From: Nonomuraea angiospora
GTDB lineage: Bacteria > Actinomycetota > Actinomycetes > Streptosporangiales > Streptosporangiaceae
NCBI RefSeq assembly: GCF_014873145.1
Contig: NZ_JADBEK010000001.1
Coordinates: 12,462,001 to 12,526,000, forward strand
Direction of reading: 5' to 3'
DNA length: 64,000 nt
Every line of letters begins with the position of its first letter. The first letter of the stretch is position 1. The position numbers and the translations under genes are program-made. Shown piece after piece: positions 53,521-61,481 of this stretch. The notes under the pieces are model-generated. The model saw only the letters and a list, made by a program, of their open reading frames with translations. It was not told the origin of the DNA and did no database searches.

Positions 53521-54900
53521 TCATCGGTGGCAGGCTGATTCGAGCGGAAAAGCCACGGAACGAAGGCACAGCAGAGGGTCCAGGGCGAACAGCCGTTCAC
53601 TCGGGCGTCCGGCCGCGGTCAGCGTACGGACTTGACGCGCAGCACGATCACGCCGCCTGCCACCGTGAAGGCGGCCGCGACGAGATACAGCAGCGTGTAG
53701 TTCTTCTCCCCCGGTCGCACCCGCGCCCACCGCGAGGAAGAGCGGGGCCACGAGCGGGGCGAGCGCCTGCGGGACGGAGGTGGCGAACCCGAAGATGCCC
53801 ATGAAACGACCCGCGGAGGTCTCCCGCTCGGGCAGCACGTCGAGCGCCAGAGCCTGGTCCACGGCGGAGAACATGCCCAGCCCCACCGAGCAGATCAGGG
53901 ACCCGGTGAACAGCAGCGGCACGCTCGACGAAGTGGCCATCACCACGGTGCCCACGCCATAGATGCAGCCGGAGGACAGGACGAAGACGCGGCGGCTGCG
54001 GAGCCTGTCGGACAGGAACCCGCCGCCCAAGGCGCCGCCCGCAGTGGCCAGCACGCCGATGCCGGAGACCGTCGCGAGGGTTCCCGCCACCTCCTCGACC
54101 GTGGCCCCGAGGCGGGAGGCGAAGAAGAACGCGGTGAAGGTGGTGTTCAGCGTGAGGCCGAAGTAGAAGGCGAAGCGGCCCAGCCAGTTCCACGAGAAGT
54201 CGGGGTACTTGCGCGGGTCGACCACGTACTTCGAAGCGAGCGACCGGGCGGTCAGCGGCTCGGCGACGGCCAGGCCGCGGCTGTCCTTCTCCCACACCAG
54301 CCAGGCGAAGAGCGTCACCAGCACCGCGCCGACGACGCCCGGCACCATGAACAGCAGCAGGTTGTCACCGGCCAGGGCGCCGGCGGCGACGACGCCGATC
54401 ACCGGCGCGATCAGGGTGGCGAAACCGCACAGCCCCGCGACCTTGCCCCGCTGCTCCTCGGGCAGCCGGTCGGCCTGCGAGTTCATCAGCGCGCCCAGGG
54501 CCGAGCCCCATCCGAGCTGGGCGAGGACCCAGCCGGCGCCGAGCAGGAGAACGCCGGGGGCCAGTGCCATCACGATCAGTGAGACGAGGCCGAGCAGCGT
54601 CCCGCCGATCATGTACGGCGTGCGACGCCCGAGCCGGGTGCGGGTGCGGTCGCTGAGGACCCCGATCAGGGGCCCGGACAGGACGGAGACGGCGGCGCCC
54701 GCCCCGGTGATGTAGCCGAGGGACTCCTCGTGTCCGGGGGCGAGCTGGGAGAGCCTGATCGACAGGGAGATCGCCACCGGCGTGATGAAGGCGAGGAATA
54801 CGCCGAACTGGGCCAGCACCATCAGCCAGATGTAGCGGGGGCCGACCTTCGGCAGCGGCTCTGCCGTGTCCGCCGGGGGCGGGGGAGTGTCGAGGTTCAT
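53521..54900 (-). CDS. MFS sugar transporter with a 3'-end frameshift
   Basis: About 420 normal residues with 11-12 TM helices. Motif A is IGVLSDRTRTRLGRRTPYMI, typical of the glycoside/sugar branch of MFS. As written the frame ends with a non-hydrophobic tail and stops at 53521. A one-base change at a run of five C (53708-53712, plus strand) restores GEKNYTLLYLVAAAFTVAGG and a stop at 53619, the expected last helix. The ATG at 54900 has GGAG upstream. Upstream are LacI-type operators and the LacI gene; the alpha-rhamnosidase is beyond. Probable substrate: rhamnosides or rhamnose oligosaccharides. Confidence 0.82.
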   Translation of the reverse strand: MNLDTPPPPADTAEPLPKVGPRYIWLMVLAQFGVFLAFITPVAISLSIRLSQLAPGHEESLGYITGAGAAVSVLSGPLIGVLSDRTRTRLGRRTPYMIGGTLLGLVSLIVMALAPGVLLLGAGWVLAQLGWGSALGALMNSQADRLPEEQRGKVAGLCGFATLIAPVIGVVAAGALAGDNLLLFMVPGVVGAVLVTLFAWLVWEKDSRGLAVAEPLTARSLASKYVVDPRKYPDFSWNWLGRFAFYFGLTLNTTFTAFFFASRLGATVEEVAGTLATVSGIGVLATAGGALGGGFLSDRLRSRRVFVLSSGCIYGVGTVVMATSSSVPLLFTGSLICSVGLGMFSAVDQALALDVLPERETSAGRFMGIFGFATSVPQALAPLVAPLFLAVGAGATGGEELHAAVSRRGRLHGGRRRDRAARQVRTLTAAGRPSERLFALDPLLCLRSVAFPLESACHR

Positions 54901-54972
54901 GGGGCTCCGTCCCAGGTAGCACGCTCGACGGGTGAGCGCAGGGGGTGTGGACGGATGTTACGCAGCGATTAC

Positions 54973-55014
54973 TGACACGTGCAAGTAGCCAGGCGCGGAA
55001 ATTACACGTGTCAG
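54973..55014. promoter_or_regulatory. LacI-type operators before the MFS sugar transporter
   Basis: TGACACGTGCAAGTAGC (54973-54989) is followed by an inverted TTACACGTGTCAG (55002-55014), about 73-114 bp upstream of the transporter start. The 17-mer recurs exactly at 56136-56152 near the LacI gene. Confidence 0.7.
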
Positions 55015-55105
55015 TGGCCGCGTGCCGGCGTCGGCCTCGGGACGCTCTACCGGCTTTCCTCAGCAGGGCGGCTCTCGCTCGGGCCGGCGCTCGCGCTTGG
55101 CCCCG

Positions 55106-56104
55106 TCAGGCGGATTCTCGGACGATCAGGCGCTCGGCCGTCTCTTCCACGCCGGGCACGGGAAGGCCCTTGATCTGTGCGGCCAGATGGGCCGCCAGGG
55201 TGCGGCCGTGCGCCGGAGCGTCGATACCGACGGTGGTCAGCGCCGGGTAGGCCAGTTTGGCCATCGGGCCGTCATCCACGCCGATGACGGCCACGTCGTC
55301 GGGTACGGCAAGGCCCAGAGAACGCGCCCCGGCCAGCAGCGCGATGGCGACGTCGTCGTTGTACGCGCAGATCGCGGTAGGGGAGCCGGGTTCGGTCCGC
55401 CAGGCCGTGACGGTGGCGGTGGCCGCGGAGGGCTCCAGCGGGAGCCGGCGGGCTGTCGGCGGCTGGAGGCCGTGCTCGGCGCAGGCGGCCGCCACCTGTG
55501 CCAGGCGGGCTCGGGCGATGCCGTACAGCCGGGGATGCTCGGGCAGCGCGTACCCCAGCCGAGTGTGTCCCTGTTCGATCAGATAGTGGGCTTGTATCCG
55601 GCCCGGGGAGCCCATCCAGGACAGCGCCTCCGGCGTGCCGGCGTCCGCGCCGGGGAAGATGATCTCCACGCCGGCCCGGCGCAGTTCGGCGTCCTCCTCC
55701 TCGGTGAAGGGGACCACCCCGGCCACGGCGGCCGGCGAGATGGCCGCGCACATGCGGGCCATCGGCGCGAAATGCGATGTCGCGCTGTGATGGGTCAGGA
55801 GCGTCAGACCGAGGTCGGCCAGGGCATCGGTCGCCGCCTCCACCATGTCGATCATGGTGGAGCCCTGCGGCCAGTCCGGCAGGAGCATCAGAACCAAGTC
55901 GCTGCGACCGCTGCGCAACGCGCGGGCGGGGGCGCTGGGCGTGTAGCCGAGTTTCCGGGCGACGGCCAGCACGCGCTGGCGGGTCGGTTCCGGGATGGAC
56001 TGGCCGGGGGTGTCGTTGAGGACATAGCTGACCGTGGCTCGCGAGAGCCCCGCTTCGCGGGCCACGTCGACGCTGGTCACTCGACGACGGCGGGAATCGG
56101 TCAA
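55106..56104 (-). CDS. LacI-family repressor
   Basis: 332 residues. The N-terminal HTH (RRRVTSVDVAREAGLSRATV, SYVLNDTPG) and hinge helix (RALRSGRSDLVLMLLP) lead to a periplasmic-binding-like sugar domain with TAICAYNDDVAIALL and VAVIGVDDGPMAKLAYPALT. The chosen start is TTG 56104, with AGAAGAGG eight bases upstream; GTG 56080 is possible and longer frames up to 56263 have no ribosome site and would read through the operator. It most likely represses the sugar transporter and perhaps the alpha-rhamnosidase, binding the TGACACGTG sites; rhamnose or a rhamnoside would be the inducer. Confidence 0.9.
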   Translation of the reverse strand: MTDSRRRRVTSVDVAREAGLSRATVSYVLNDTPGQSIPEPTRQRVLAVARKLGYTPSAPARALRSGRSDLVLMLLPDWPQGSTMIDMVEAATDALADLGLTLLTHHSATSHFAPMARMCAAISPAAVAGVVPFTEEEDAELRRAGVEIIFPGADAGTPEALSWMGSPGRIQAHYLIEQGHTRLGYALPEHPRLYGIARARLAQVAAACAEHGLQPPTARRLPLEPSAATATVTAWRTEPGSPTAICAYNDDVAIALLAGARSLGLAVPDDVAVIGVDDGPMAKLAYPALTTVGIDAPAHGRTLAAHLAAQIKGLPVPGVEETAERLIVRESA

Positions 56105-56135
56105 AGCTGAGCCTCTTCTGCGCACCTTCTGGCGA

Positions 56136-56152
56136 TGACACGTGCAAGTAGC
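56136..56152. promoter_or_regulatory. LacI-type operator upstream of the LacI gene
   Basis: TGACACGTGCAAGTAGC, identical to the site at 54973-54989, lies 32 bp upstream of the LacI start. It suggests autoregulation. Confidence 0.68.
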
Positions 56153-56257
56153 AATTCTAGCGCGATCAAGGCGGCTTTTCGGTGCCGGTTGAACAGGCGC
56201 CCATCTGGGCGGACGGCAATGACGGACCGGCCCGAACGGCCCGACGCCAAAAGCTAG

Positions 56258-56278
56258 TAACACTCGGTTTTAGTGTTA
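56258..56278. promoter_or_regulatory. inverted repeat before the alpha-rhamnosidase
   Basis: TAACACT (56258-56264) and AGTGTTA (56272-56278) around 7 nt, 65 bp upstream of the rhamnosidase ATG. It differs from the LacI sites, so another regulator such as the downstream TetR protein may bind it. Confidence 0.45.
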
Positions 56279-56343
56279 GTGTCTCCCTCGTTCCAAGACC
56301 GGCGAACGGGTCGGCGAACCCGGCTCAACCCCTGGAGCTGCCC

Positions 56344-58998
56344 ATGTCCGTCCCCACCAGCCTGCGCGTCGAGCATCTCGACGTCCCCCTGGGCATCCAC
56401 GTGTCACGTCCACGCCTGTCGTGGACGCTGCCGGCGGGCAGCGAGGTCCAGCTCGCGTACAGGATCCGCGCCGGCGGATGGGACTCGGGACGCGTGGAGT
56501 CCGACCAGTCGGTGCTGGTGCCTTACGGCGGCCCCGCCACCCGGTCCGGAGAGCGCGTGGAGTGGCAGGTCAAGGTCTGGACCGACGCGGGGGAGAGCGA
56601 CTGGTCGGCGCCGTCATGGTGGGAGGCGGGCTTGCTGGAGCCCGCCGACTGGACCGCACGGTGGATCGAACCGTCCGAGCCGCAGCCGGGAGAGCCGGGA
56701 CAACGCCCGGCGCACCTGCTGCGCCGGACGTTCGCGGTGCCCGCCGCGGTGAAACGGGCACGGCTGTACGCGACGGCGCACGGCATCTACGAGGCCTTCC
56801 TGAACGGACGCCGGGTCGGCGATCTGGAGCTGACCCCCGGCTTCACCGCGTACCGCCAGAACCTGCACGTCCAGACCTACGACGTCACCGCCCTGCTCAC
56901 CGAGGGAGCAGCGGTGCTCGCGGCGGTGCTGTCGGACGGCTGGTTCCGCGGCCGGACCGGCGCGATGCGGATGGCCGACGGCTTCGGCCCGCGCACCGCG
57001 CTGCTGGCTCAGCTCCGGATCGAGCACGCCGACGGCTCGCTGACCGTCGTGGGCACCGACGGCGAGTGGCTCTCGACGACGGCGGAGATCACCGCGGCGG
57101 ACCTGATGGACGGCGAGCGCCACGACCTGCGGCTGGCGCTGCCCGGATGGTCGGCTCCCGGCTTCGACGCGACCGGCTGGAGCAAGGCCGAGGAGGCCAC
57201 CGGAGACCTGTACGCGGACTTCGCCCGGCTGACCGCCTCTCCCGCCCCGCCGGTGCGCGTCGTCGAGGAGATCAGACCGATCGAGGTCACGCCCCTGCCT
57301 TCCGGCGCTCACCTCGTCGACCTCGGTCAGAACATCAACGGCCGGCTCCGCCTGAGGCTGCCCGTCCAGAACGGCGAGCTGACGCTCACCCACGGCGAGG
57401 CCCTCGACGGCGACGGCGACCTCACCACCGAGCACCTGCGGGGCATCGACTTCTTCACCGGCGACAAGCTGCCCGCGGGCCAGGTCGACACCGTCATCCC
57501 GTCCGGCCGCGAGGGCGAGACGTTCGAGCCCCGGCACACCACCCACGGCTTCCGGTACGTCCGCGTCGAGGGCGCCGCCGGCCCCCTGACAACGGCCGAT
57601 GCGACCGGCGTGGTGGTCCACACCGACCTGCGCCGCACCGGTGCCTTCTCGTGCTCCGACGAGCGGCTCGACCGGCTGCACGACATCGCCGTGTGGTCCT
57701 TCCGAGGGAACGCCTGCGACATCCCCACCGACTGCCCGCAGCGCGAGCGGGCCGGATGGACCGGCGACTGGATGCTCTACGTGCCCACGGCCGCCCTGCT
57801 GTACGACGTGGCCGGGTTCTCCGTGAAGTGGCTGCGCGACCTGGCCGCCGACCAATGGGACGACGGCTGCCTGAACAACTTCGCCCCCGACCCCGGCGGC
57901 ACGGCGGCGCAGCACCTGCCCGCGGAGCTGCTCGACCGCTTCGCCGGCTCCTCCGGCTGGGGCGACGCCTGTGTCATCGTCCCCTGGGACCTCTACCGCG
58001 CCTACGGCGACCTCGACCTCCTGCACGAGTTCCGGCCGATGATGGTCCGCTGGGTCGAGTTCGCCGCCGAGCGCGCCCGCACCCGCCGCCACCCCGGCCG
58101 TGTCGAACGCCGCCCCGAGCCCGCCCCCCACGAGCGATACCTGTGGGACGGCGGCTTCCACTGGGGCGAGTGGACCGAGCCCGGCGTCGACCCTGAGGCC
58201 TTCCGCACCGCCGACCAGGGCGCGGTCGCCACCGCCTACCTGTACCGCTCCGCCTGCCTGCTCGCACGGATCAGCGAACTGACCGGTCACCACGAGGACT
58301 CCGCGCGCTACACGGACCTGGCCGCGCACGTGCTGGACGCCTGGCGTACCGAGTTCCTCGCCGCCGACGGCTCGCTCACCCCCGCCACCCAGGCCACCTA
58401 CGTCCGTGCCCTGGCCTTCGGCCTGGTCCCCGATCACTTGCGAGCCGCCACCTCCGAGCGCCTGGCGGCTCTGATCCGGGAGGCGGGCACGCATGTGGGC
58501 ACCGGGTTCCTGGCCACGCCGTACCTCCTCCCCGTCCTGGCTGACCACGGCCATCTCGACCTCGCCTACCAGCTGCTGCTGCGCGACGGCGAACCGTCCT
58601 GGATGACCATGCTGGAGCGCGGGGCGACCACCATCTGGGAGCACTGGAACGGCATCGACGCCGACGGCCGTCCGGACGCCTCGCTCAACCACTACAGCAA
58701 GGGCGCGGTCATCAGCTTCCTGCACACGCACACCGCCGGTCTGCGTTCCGTCGAAGACCCCGGCCCGGACAGCGCCGGATACCGCCGCTTCACCGTCCGC
58801 CCCCTTCCAGGAGGAGGGCTGACCCGGGCGGAGACGACCCTCGACACCCCGTACGGCACTGCCCGTTCCGCCTGGCGCGTCGACGCCGACGGAGGCTTCG
58901 AGCTGACCGTCACCGTCCCCGCCGGCACCGAGGCCGAGGTCGTCCTGCCCGACGGCCGCGCCTTCCACGCCCGTCCCGGGACGCACGTCTACCGCTGA
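56344..58998 (+). CDS. GH78 alpha-L-rhamnosidase
   Basis: 884 residues. Domain order fits Bac_rhamnosid_N, a central carbohydrate-binding beta domain (LVDLGQNINGRLRLRLPVQN), the (alpha/alpha)6 catalytic barrel and a C-terminal beta domain. The catalytic acid region is CDIPTDCPQRERAGWTGDW (about 460-478) and the second glutamate region TTIWEHWNGID lies near 763. It should release terminal alpha-L-rhamnose from plant or bacterial glycosides. No signal peptide is seen, so it acts inside the cell on imported rhamnosides, fitting the MFS transporter. The ATG at 56344 has TGGAG seven bases upstream. Confidence 0.92.
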   Translation: MSVPTSLRVEHLDVPLGIHVSRPRLSWTLPAGSEVQLAYRIRAGGWDSGRVESDQSVLVPYGGPATRSGERVEWQVKVWTDAGESDWSAPSWWEAGLLEPADWTARWIEPSEPQPGEPGQRPAHLLRRTFAVPAAVKRARLYATAHGIYEAFLNGRRVGDLELTPGFTAYRQNLHVQTYDVTALLTEGAAVLAAVLSDGWFRGRTGAMRMADGFGPRTALLAQLRIEHADGSLTVVGTDGEWLSTTAEITAADLMDGERHDLRLALPGWSAPGFDATGWSKAEEATGDLYADFARLTASPAPPVRVVEEIRPIEVTPLPSGAHLVDLGQNINGRLRLRLPVQNGELTLTHGEALDGDGDLTTEHLRGIDFFTGDKLPAGQVDTVIPSGREGETFEPRHTTHGFRYVRVEGAAGPLTTADATGVVVHTDLRRTGAFSCSDERLDRLHDIAVWSFRGNACDIPTDCPQRERAGWTGDWMLYVPTAALLYDVAGFSVKWLRDLAADQWDDGCLNNFAPDPGGTAAQHLPAELLDRFAGSSGWGDACVIVPWDLYRAYGDLDLLHEFRPMMVRWVEFAAERARTRRHPGRVERRPEPAPHERYLWDGGFHWGEWTEPGVDPEAFRTADQGAVATAYLYRSACLLARISELTGHHEDSARYTDLAAHVLDAWRTEFLAADGSLTPATQATYVRALAFGLVPDHLRAATSERLAALIREAGTHVGTGFLATPYLLPVLADHGHLDLAYQLLLRDGEPSWMTMLERGATTIWEHWNGIDADGRPDASLNHYSKGAVISFLHTHTAGLRSVEDPGPDSAGYRRFTVRPLPGGGLTRAETTLDTPYGTARSAWRVDADGGFELTVTVPAGTEAEVVLPDGRAFHARPGTHVYR

Positions 58999-59041
58999 CC
59001 GGCGCCGGAGAACCCCCGCCGACCTCGCAACTCCTCAGAAA

Positions 59042-59061
59042 GGCTCCCTCCGGGAGGAGCC
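59042..59061 (+). terminator. hairpin after the alpha-rhamnosidase gene
   Basis: GGCTCC and GGAGCC arms (59042-59047, 59056-59061), 44 bp beyond the stop. A modest terminator candidate. Confidence 0.4.
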
Positions 59062-59105
59062 GGCAAGCGTCCAAGACCGAGAGCCCTCTGGAGTACCGTT
59101 CTTCG

Positions 59106-59705
59106 GTGAGCACCCAGCGCAAACCCCGTGGCCCCTACCGCAAGGGCATCCAGCGGCGCGCACAGATCCTCGACGCGGCTCTGGAGGTCTTCGCCGAACA
59201 GGGCGATCGCGGCTCCTCACTCCAGGAGATCGCCGACCGGGTCGGGCTCTCCATTCCGGGCCTCCTGCACTACTTCGGTTCCCGCGAGGAACTGCTCCTG
59301 GCCGTCCTGGAGCGGCGCGACACGCTCGAAACCGACCACCTCACCACCGATGGCGAAGGCAAGATCACCAGCGCGGGCGAGGCGGTCGTCCGTACCATCC
59401 GCCACAACATGGACCAGCCCGGCCTGGTGAAGCTGTTCGTGGCGCTGTCCGCCGCCGCCACCGAGCCGGACCACCACGCGCACGCCTTCTTCGCCGACCG
59501 CTACCGGCGCCTCACCGAGACCACGAAGGCGGGCATGGAGTCCGGCCAGGCGAACGGCACAACCCGCACTGGCGTGAACCCCGAGCACCTGGCCCGCCTT
59601 CTCCTGGCAGTCTCCGACGGTCTCCAGGTCCAATGGCTCATGGACCCCACCGTCGACATGGCGGCCATCGTCGAGACATTCAACCGCCTCTGTGAATCCG
59701 AGTAA
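59106..59705 (+). CDS. TetR-family regulator
   Basis: 199 residues. The HTH reads RAQILDAALEVFAEQGDRGS then LQEIADRVGLSIPGLLHYFG, with a C-terminal ligand domain (QPGLVKLFVALSAAAT). GTG 59106 is the start; GGAG lies 13 bases upstream, so the ribosome site is uncertain. It follows the rhamnosidase by 107 bp on the same strand. Its role could be in the rhamnoside locus or in the next one. Confidence 0.83.
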   Translation: MSTQRKPRGPYRKGIQRRAQILDAALEVFAEQGDRGSSLQEIADRVGLSIPGLLHYFGSREELLLAVLERRDTLETDHLTTDGEGKITSAGEAVVRTIRHNMDQPGLVKLFVALSAAATEPDHHAHAFFADRYRRLTETTKAGMESGQANGTTRTGVNPEHLARLLLAVSDGLQVQWLMDPTVDMAAIVETFNRLCESE

Positions 59706-59856
59706 CGCTTCGCCTCATAGTCAGCGGTTTGCAGTGCGTCGTCGAGGCCCGCCCGCTCTGGTCGGCGACGGGCGCGGGATGCCGCTGGCCCCCGGCGCCG
59801 AGCCCCGTGAGCTCCTTCGCCCTGGCGGCCGAGGAGACCGCCGGGCGGCCGTCTTC

Positions 59857-60672
59857 TCAGCCCTGCGCGGCGAGGGAGACGTGCTCCCAGTCGGCCCAGG
59901 TCCGCAGGCGCTGCCCGTACAGGGCCTTCACCAGCTGGGTGGGCTGCTCGCCGAAGAGCACCCGCAGCGGCGGTTCGTCGGCGTCGACGATCGTGAGGAG
60001 GGCGGAGCCGGCGGTCGCGGGATTGCCGGGGCTGCCGGCGCCTCTTCGGGCAGCCATGGCGGCCCTGACGCCGTCGTAGGCGGGGTCAGGTTCGGCGTGG
60101 ACGGCGGAGGAGCCGGCCCAGTCGGTGCTGAAGCCGCCGGGTTCGACGAGGGTGACCTTGATGCCGAAGCCGGCGACCTCCTGGGCCAGCGATTCGGTGA
60201 GGCCTTCGAGGGCCCACTTGGAGGCGTGGTAGCCGCCGAGGGCGGGGAAGGCGCCGATGCCACCGATCGTGGAGATCTGGATGATGTGCCCTGAGCCTTG
60301 CGCGCGCAGGTAGGGCAGGACCGCCTGGGTGACCCAGACGGCGCCGAAGAAGTTGGTCTCCATCTGGTCGCGCAGACGCTGCTCGTCCAGCTCCTCGACC
60401 GCGCCGAACAGGCCGTAGCCGGCGTTGTTCACGACGACGTCGATCCGGCCGAAGTGGTCGTGTGCCGCCTCGACGGCCTTGGCGACGGCGCTCTTGTCGG
60501 TCACGTCGAGCGGCAGAGGAAGGACGAGGCCGCCGAACCGTTCCACGAGGTCGTCGAGCGTCTGGACGTCGCGGGCCGTCGCCGCCACGCGGTCGCCTCG
60601 CTGGAGTGCGGCCTCGACGAACGACCGGCCCAGGCCGCGGGACGCACCGGTGACGAACCAGATCTTGTCCAT
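59857..60672 (-). CDS. short-chain dehydrogenase/reductase
   Basis: 271 residues. Classical SDR motifs: TGASRGLG (cofactor), VVNNAGYG, catalytic Ser (QISTIGG) and YHASK. The C-terminus (PTQLVKALYGQRLRTWADW) is like the oxidoreductase group often adjacent to TetR regulators. The ATG at 60672 is followed upstream by a 15-bp palindrome and the divergent TetR gene, which probably represses it. The substrate is unknown. The 150 bp beyond its stop (59706-59856) contain nothing recognisable. Confidence 0.9.
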   Translation of the reverse strand: MDKIWFVTGASRGLGRSFVEAALQRGDRVAATARDVQTLDDLVERFGGLVLPLPLDVTDKSAVAKAVEAAHDHFGRIDVVVNNAGYGLFGAVEELDEQRLRDQMETNFFGAVWVTQAVLPYLRAQGSGHIIQISTIGGIGAFPALGGYHASKWALEGLTESLAQEVAGFGIKVTLVEPGGFSTDWAGSSAVHAEPDPAYDGVRAAMAARRGAGSPGNPATAGSALLTIVDADEPPLRVLFGEQPTQLVKALYGQRLRTWADWEHVSLAAQG

Positions 60673-60788
60673 GGATGTCTCCTTTCATCGCCGACTCGGG
60701 CGCAGGTCCCGACTCGCGCGGAAGTCCTGACCAGGGCTGCTGCCGTACGTCCGGACCGCTGCCCTGGGCACTCACCATACTGCGATTC

Positions 60789-60803
60789 TTAGACTGAGTC
60801 TAA
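60789..60803. promoter_or_regulatory. palindromic TetR-type operator
   Basis: TTAGACTGAGTCTAA, a perfect 7-bp inverted repeat, midway between the divergent SDR and TetR genes. A related TAGACT lies at 60828-60833, where it could be the -10 box of a leaderless TetR transcript. Confidence 0.65.
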
Positions 60804-60839
60804 TTCTAGATGTAGTCCAGGGTGGTGTAGACTGTTCGC

Positions 60840-61454
60840 GTGACCGCCGACTCTCCCGACTCGCCCCGGGCGCCGCATGGGCTGCGAGAGCGCAAGAAGT
60901 GGCGAGCGCGCCGCGCCATCCGGGAGGCGGCGTTGCAGCTGTTCGCCGAGCACGGCTACGAGTCGGTGACCGTCGAGCAGATCGCCGCGGCCGCGGAGGT
61001 GTCGCGGGCCACGTTCTTCAACTACTTCGCCGGCAAGGAAGCCACGATCACCGAGCCGGACCCCGACGAGATCGCCGCCTGGGCGGAGATCCGTGCGCGC
61101 CGTCCCGCCGATGAGCCCCTGTGGCCCGCCCTCACCGCCGTGATCATTGAGAGTTTCCGGTCCAGCGAGCGATCACTGGCGGCCCAGAAGCGCATCAAGG
61201 CCGCCTCGCCGGACCTGGCCGGCACCTTCATCCGCTCGAGCCAGTGGATCGCGCGAGACCTGCGCGAGTGGGTCGACCAGCGGACCCCGGCGGAGCAACG
61301 TCCGTGGGCCCGCCTGCAGCTCAACGTCGCCATGGCGGCGCTGGTGACCGCCTACGAGGAGTGGCAGGCCGACCAGCCCTTCGAGCAGTTCGTCGAGACC
61401 GCGCACGCCTACCTTCAGCGACTCGCGGACGGCGTTCACCCGTCCGGCCGATAA
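60840..61454 (+). CDS. TetR-family regulator
   Basis: 204 residues. The HTH is RRAIREAALQLFAEHGYESV, then EQIAAAAEVSRATFFNYFAG, the AcrR-like group with FFNYFxxKE. The C-terminal domain (LNVAMAALVTAYEEWQADQP) is of the MftR-like TetR type. The GTG at 60840 has a TAGACT box seven bases upstream, so a leaderless message is likely. It is divergent from the SDR gene with a 15-bp palindrome between. Confidence 0.88.
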   Translation: MTADSPDSPRAPHGLRERKKWRARRAIREAALQLFAEHGYESVTVEQIAAAAEVSRATFFNYFAGKEATITEPDPDEIAAWAEIRARRPADEPLWPALTAVIIESFRSSERSLAAQKRIKAASPDLAGTFIRSSQWIARDLREWVDQRTPAEQRPWARLQLNVAMAALVTAYEEWQADQPFEQFVETAHAYLQRLADGVHPSGR

Positions 61455-61481
61455 CGCGCGCGCCGGCTGTGCAACCCTTCT

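Noticed and set aside
56104..56263. N-terminal extension of the LacI gene to 56263
   Set aside because: The extension would read across the 17-bp operator, has no ribosome site and adds residues before a normal LacI HTH.
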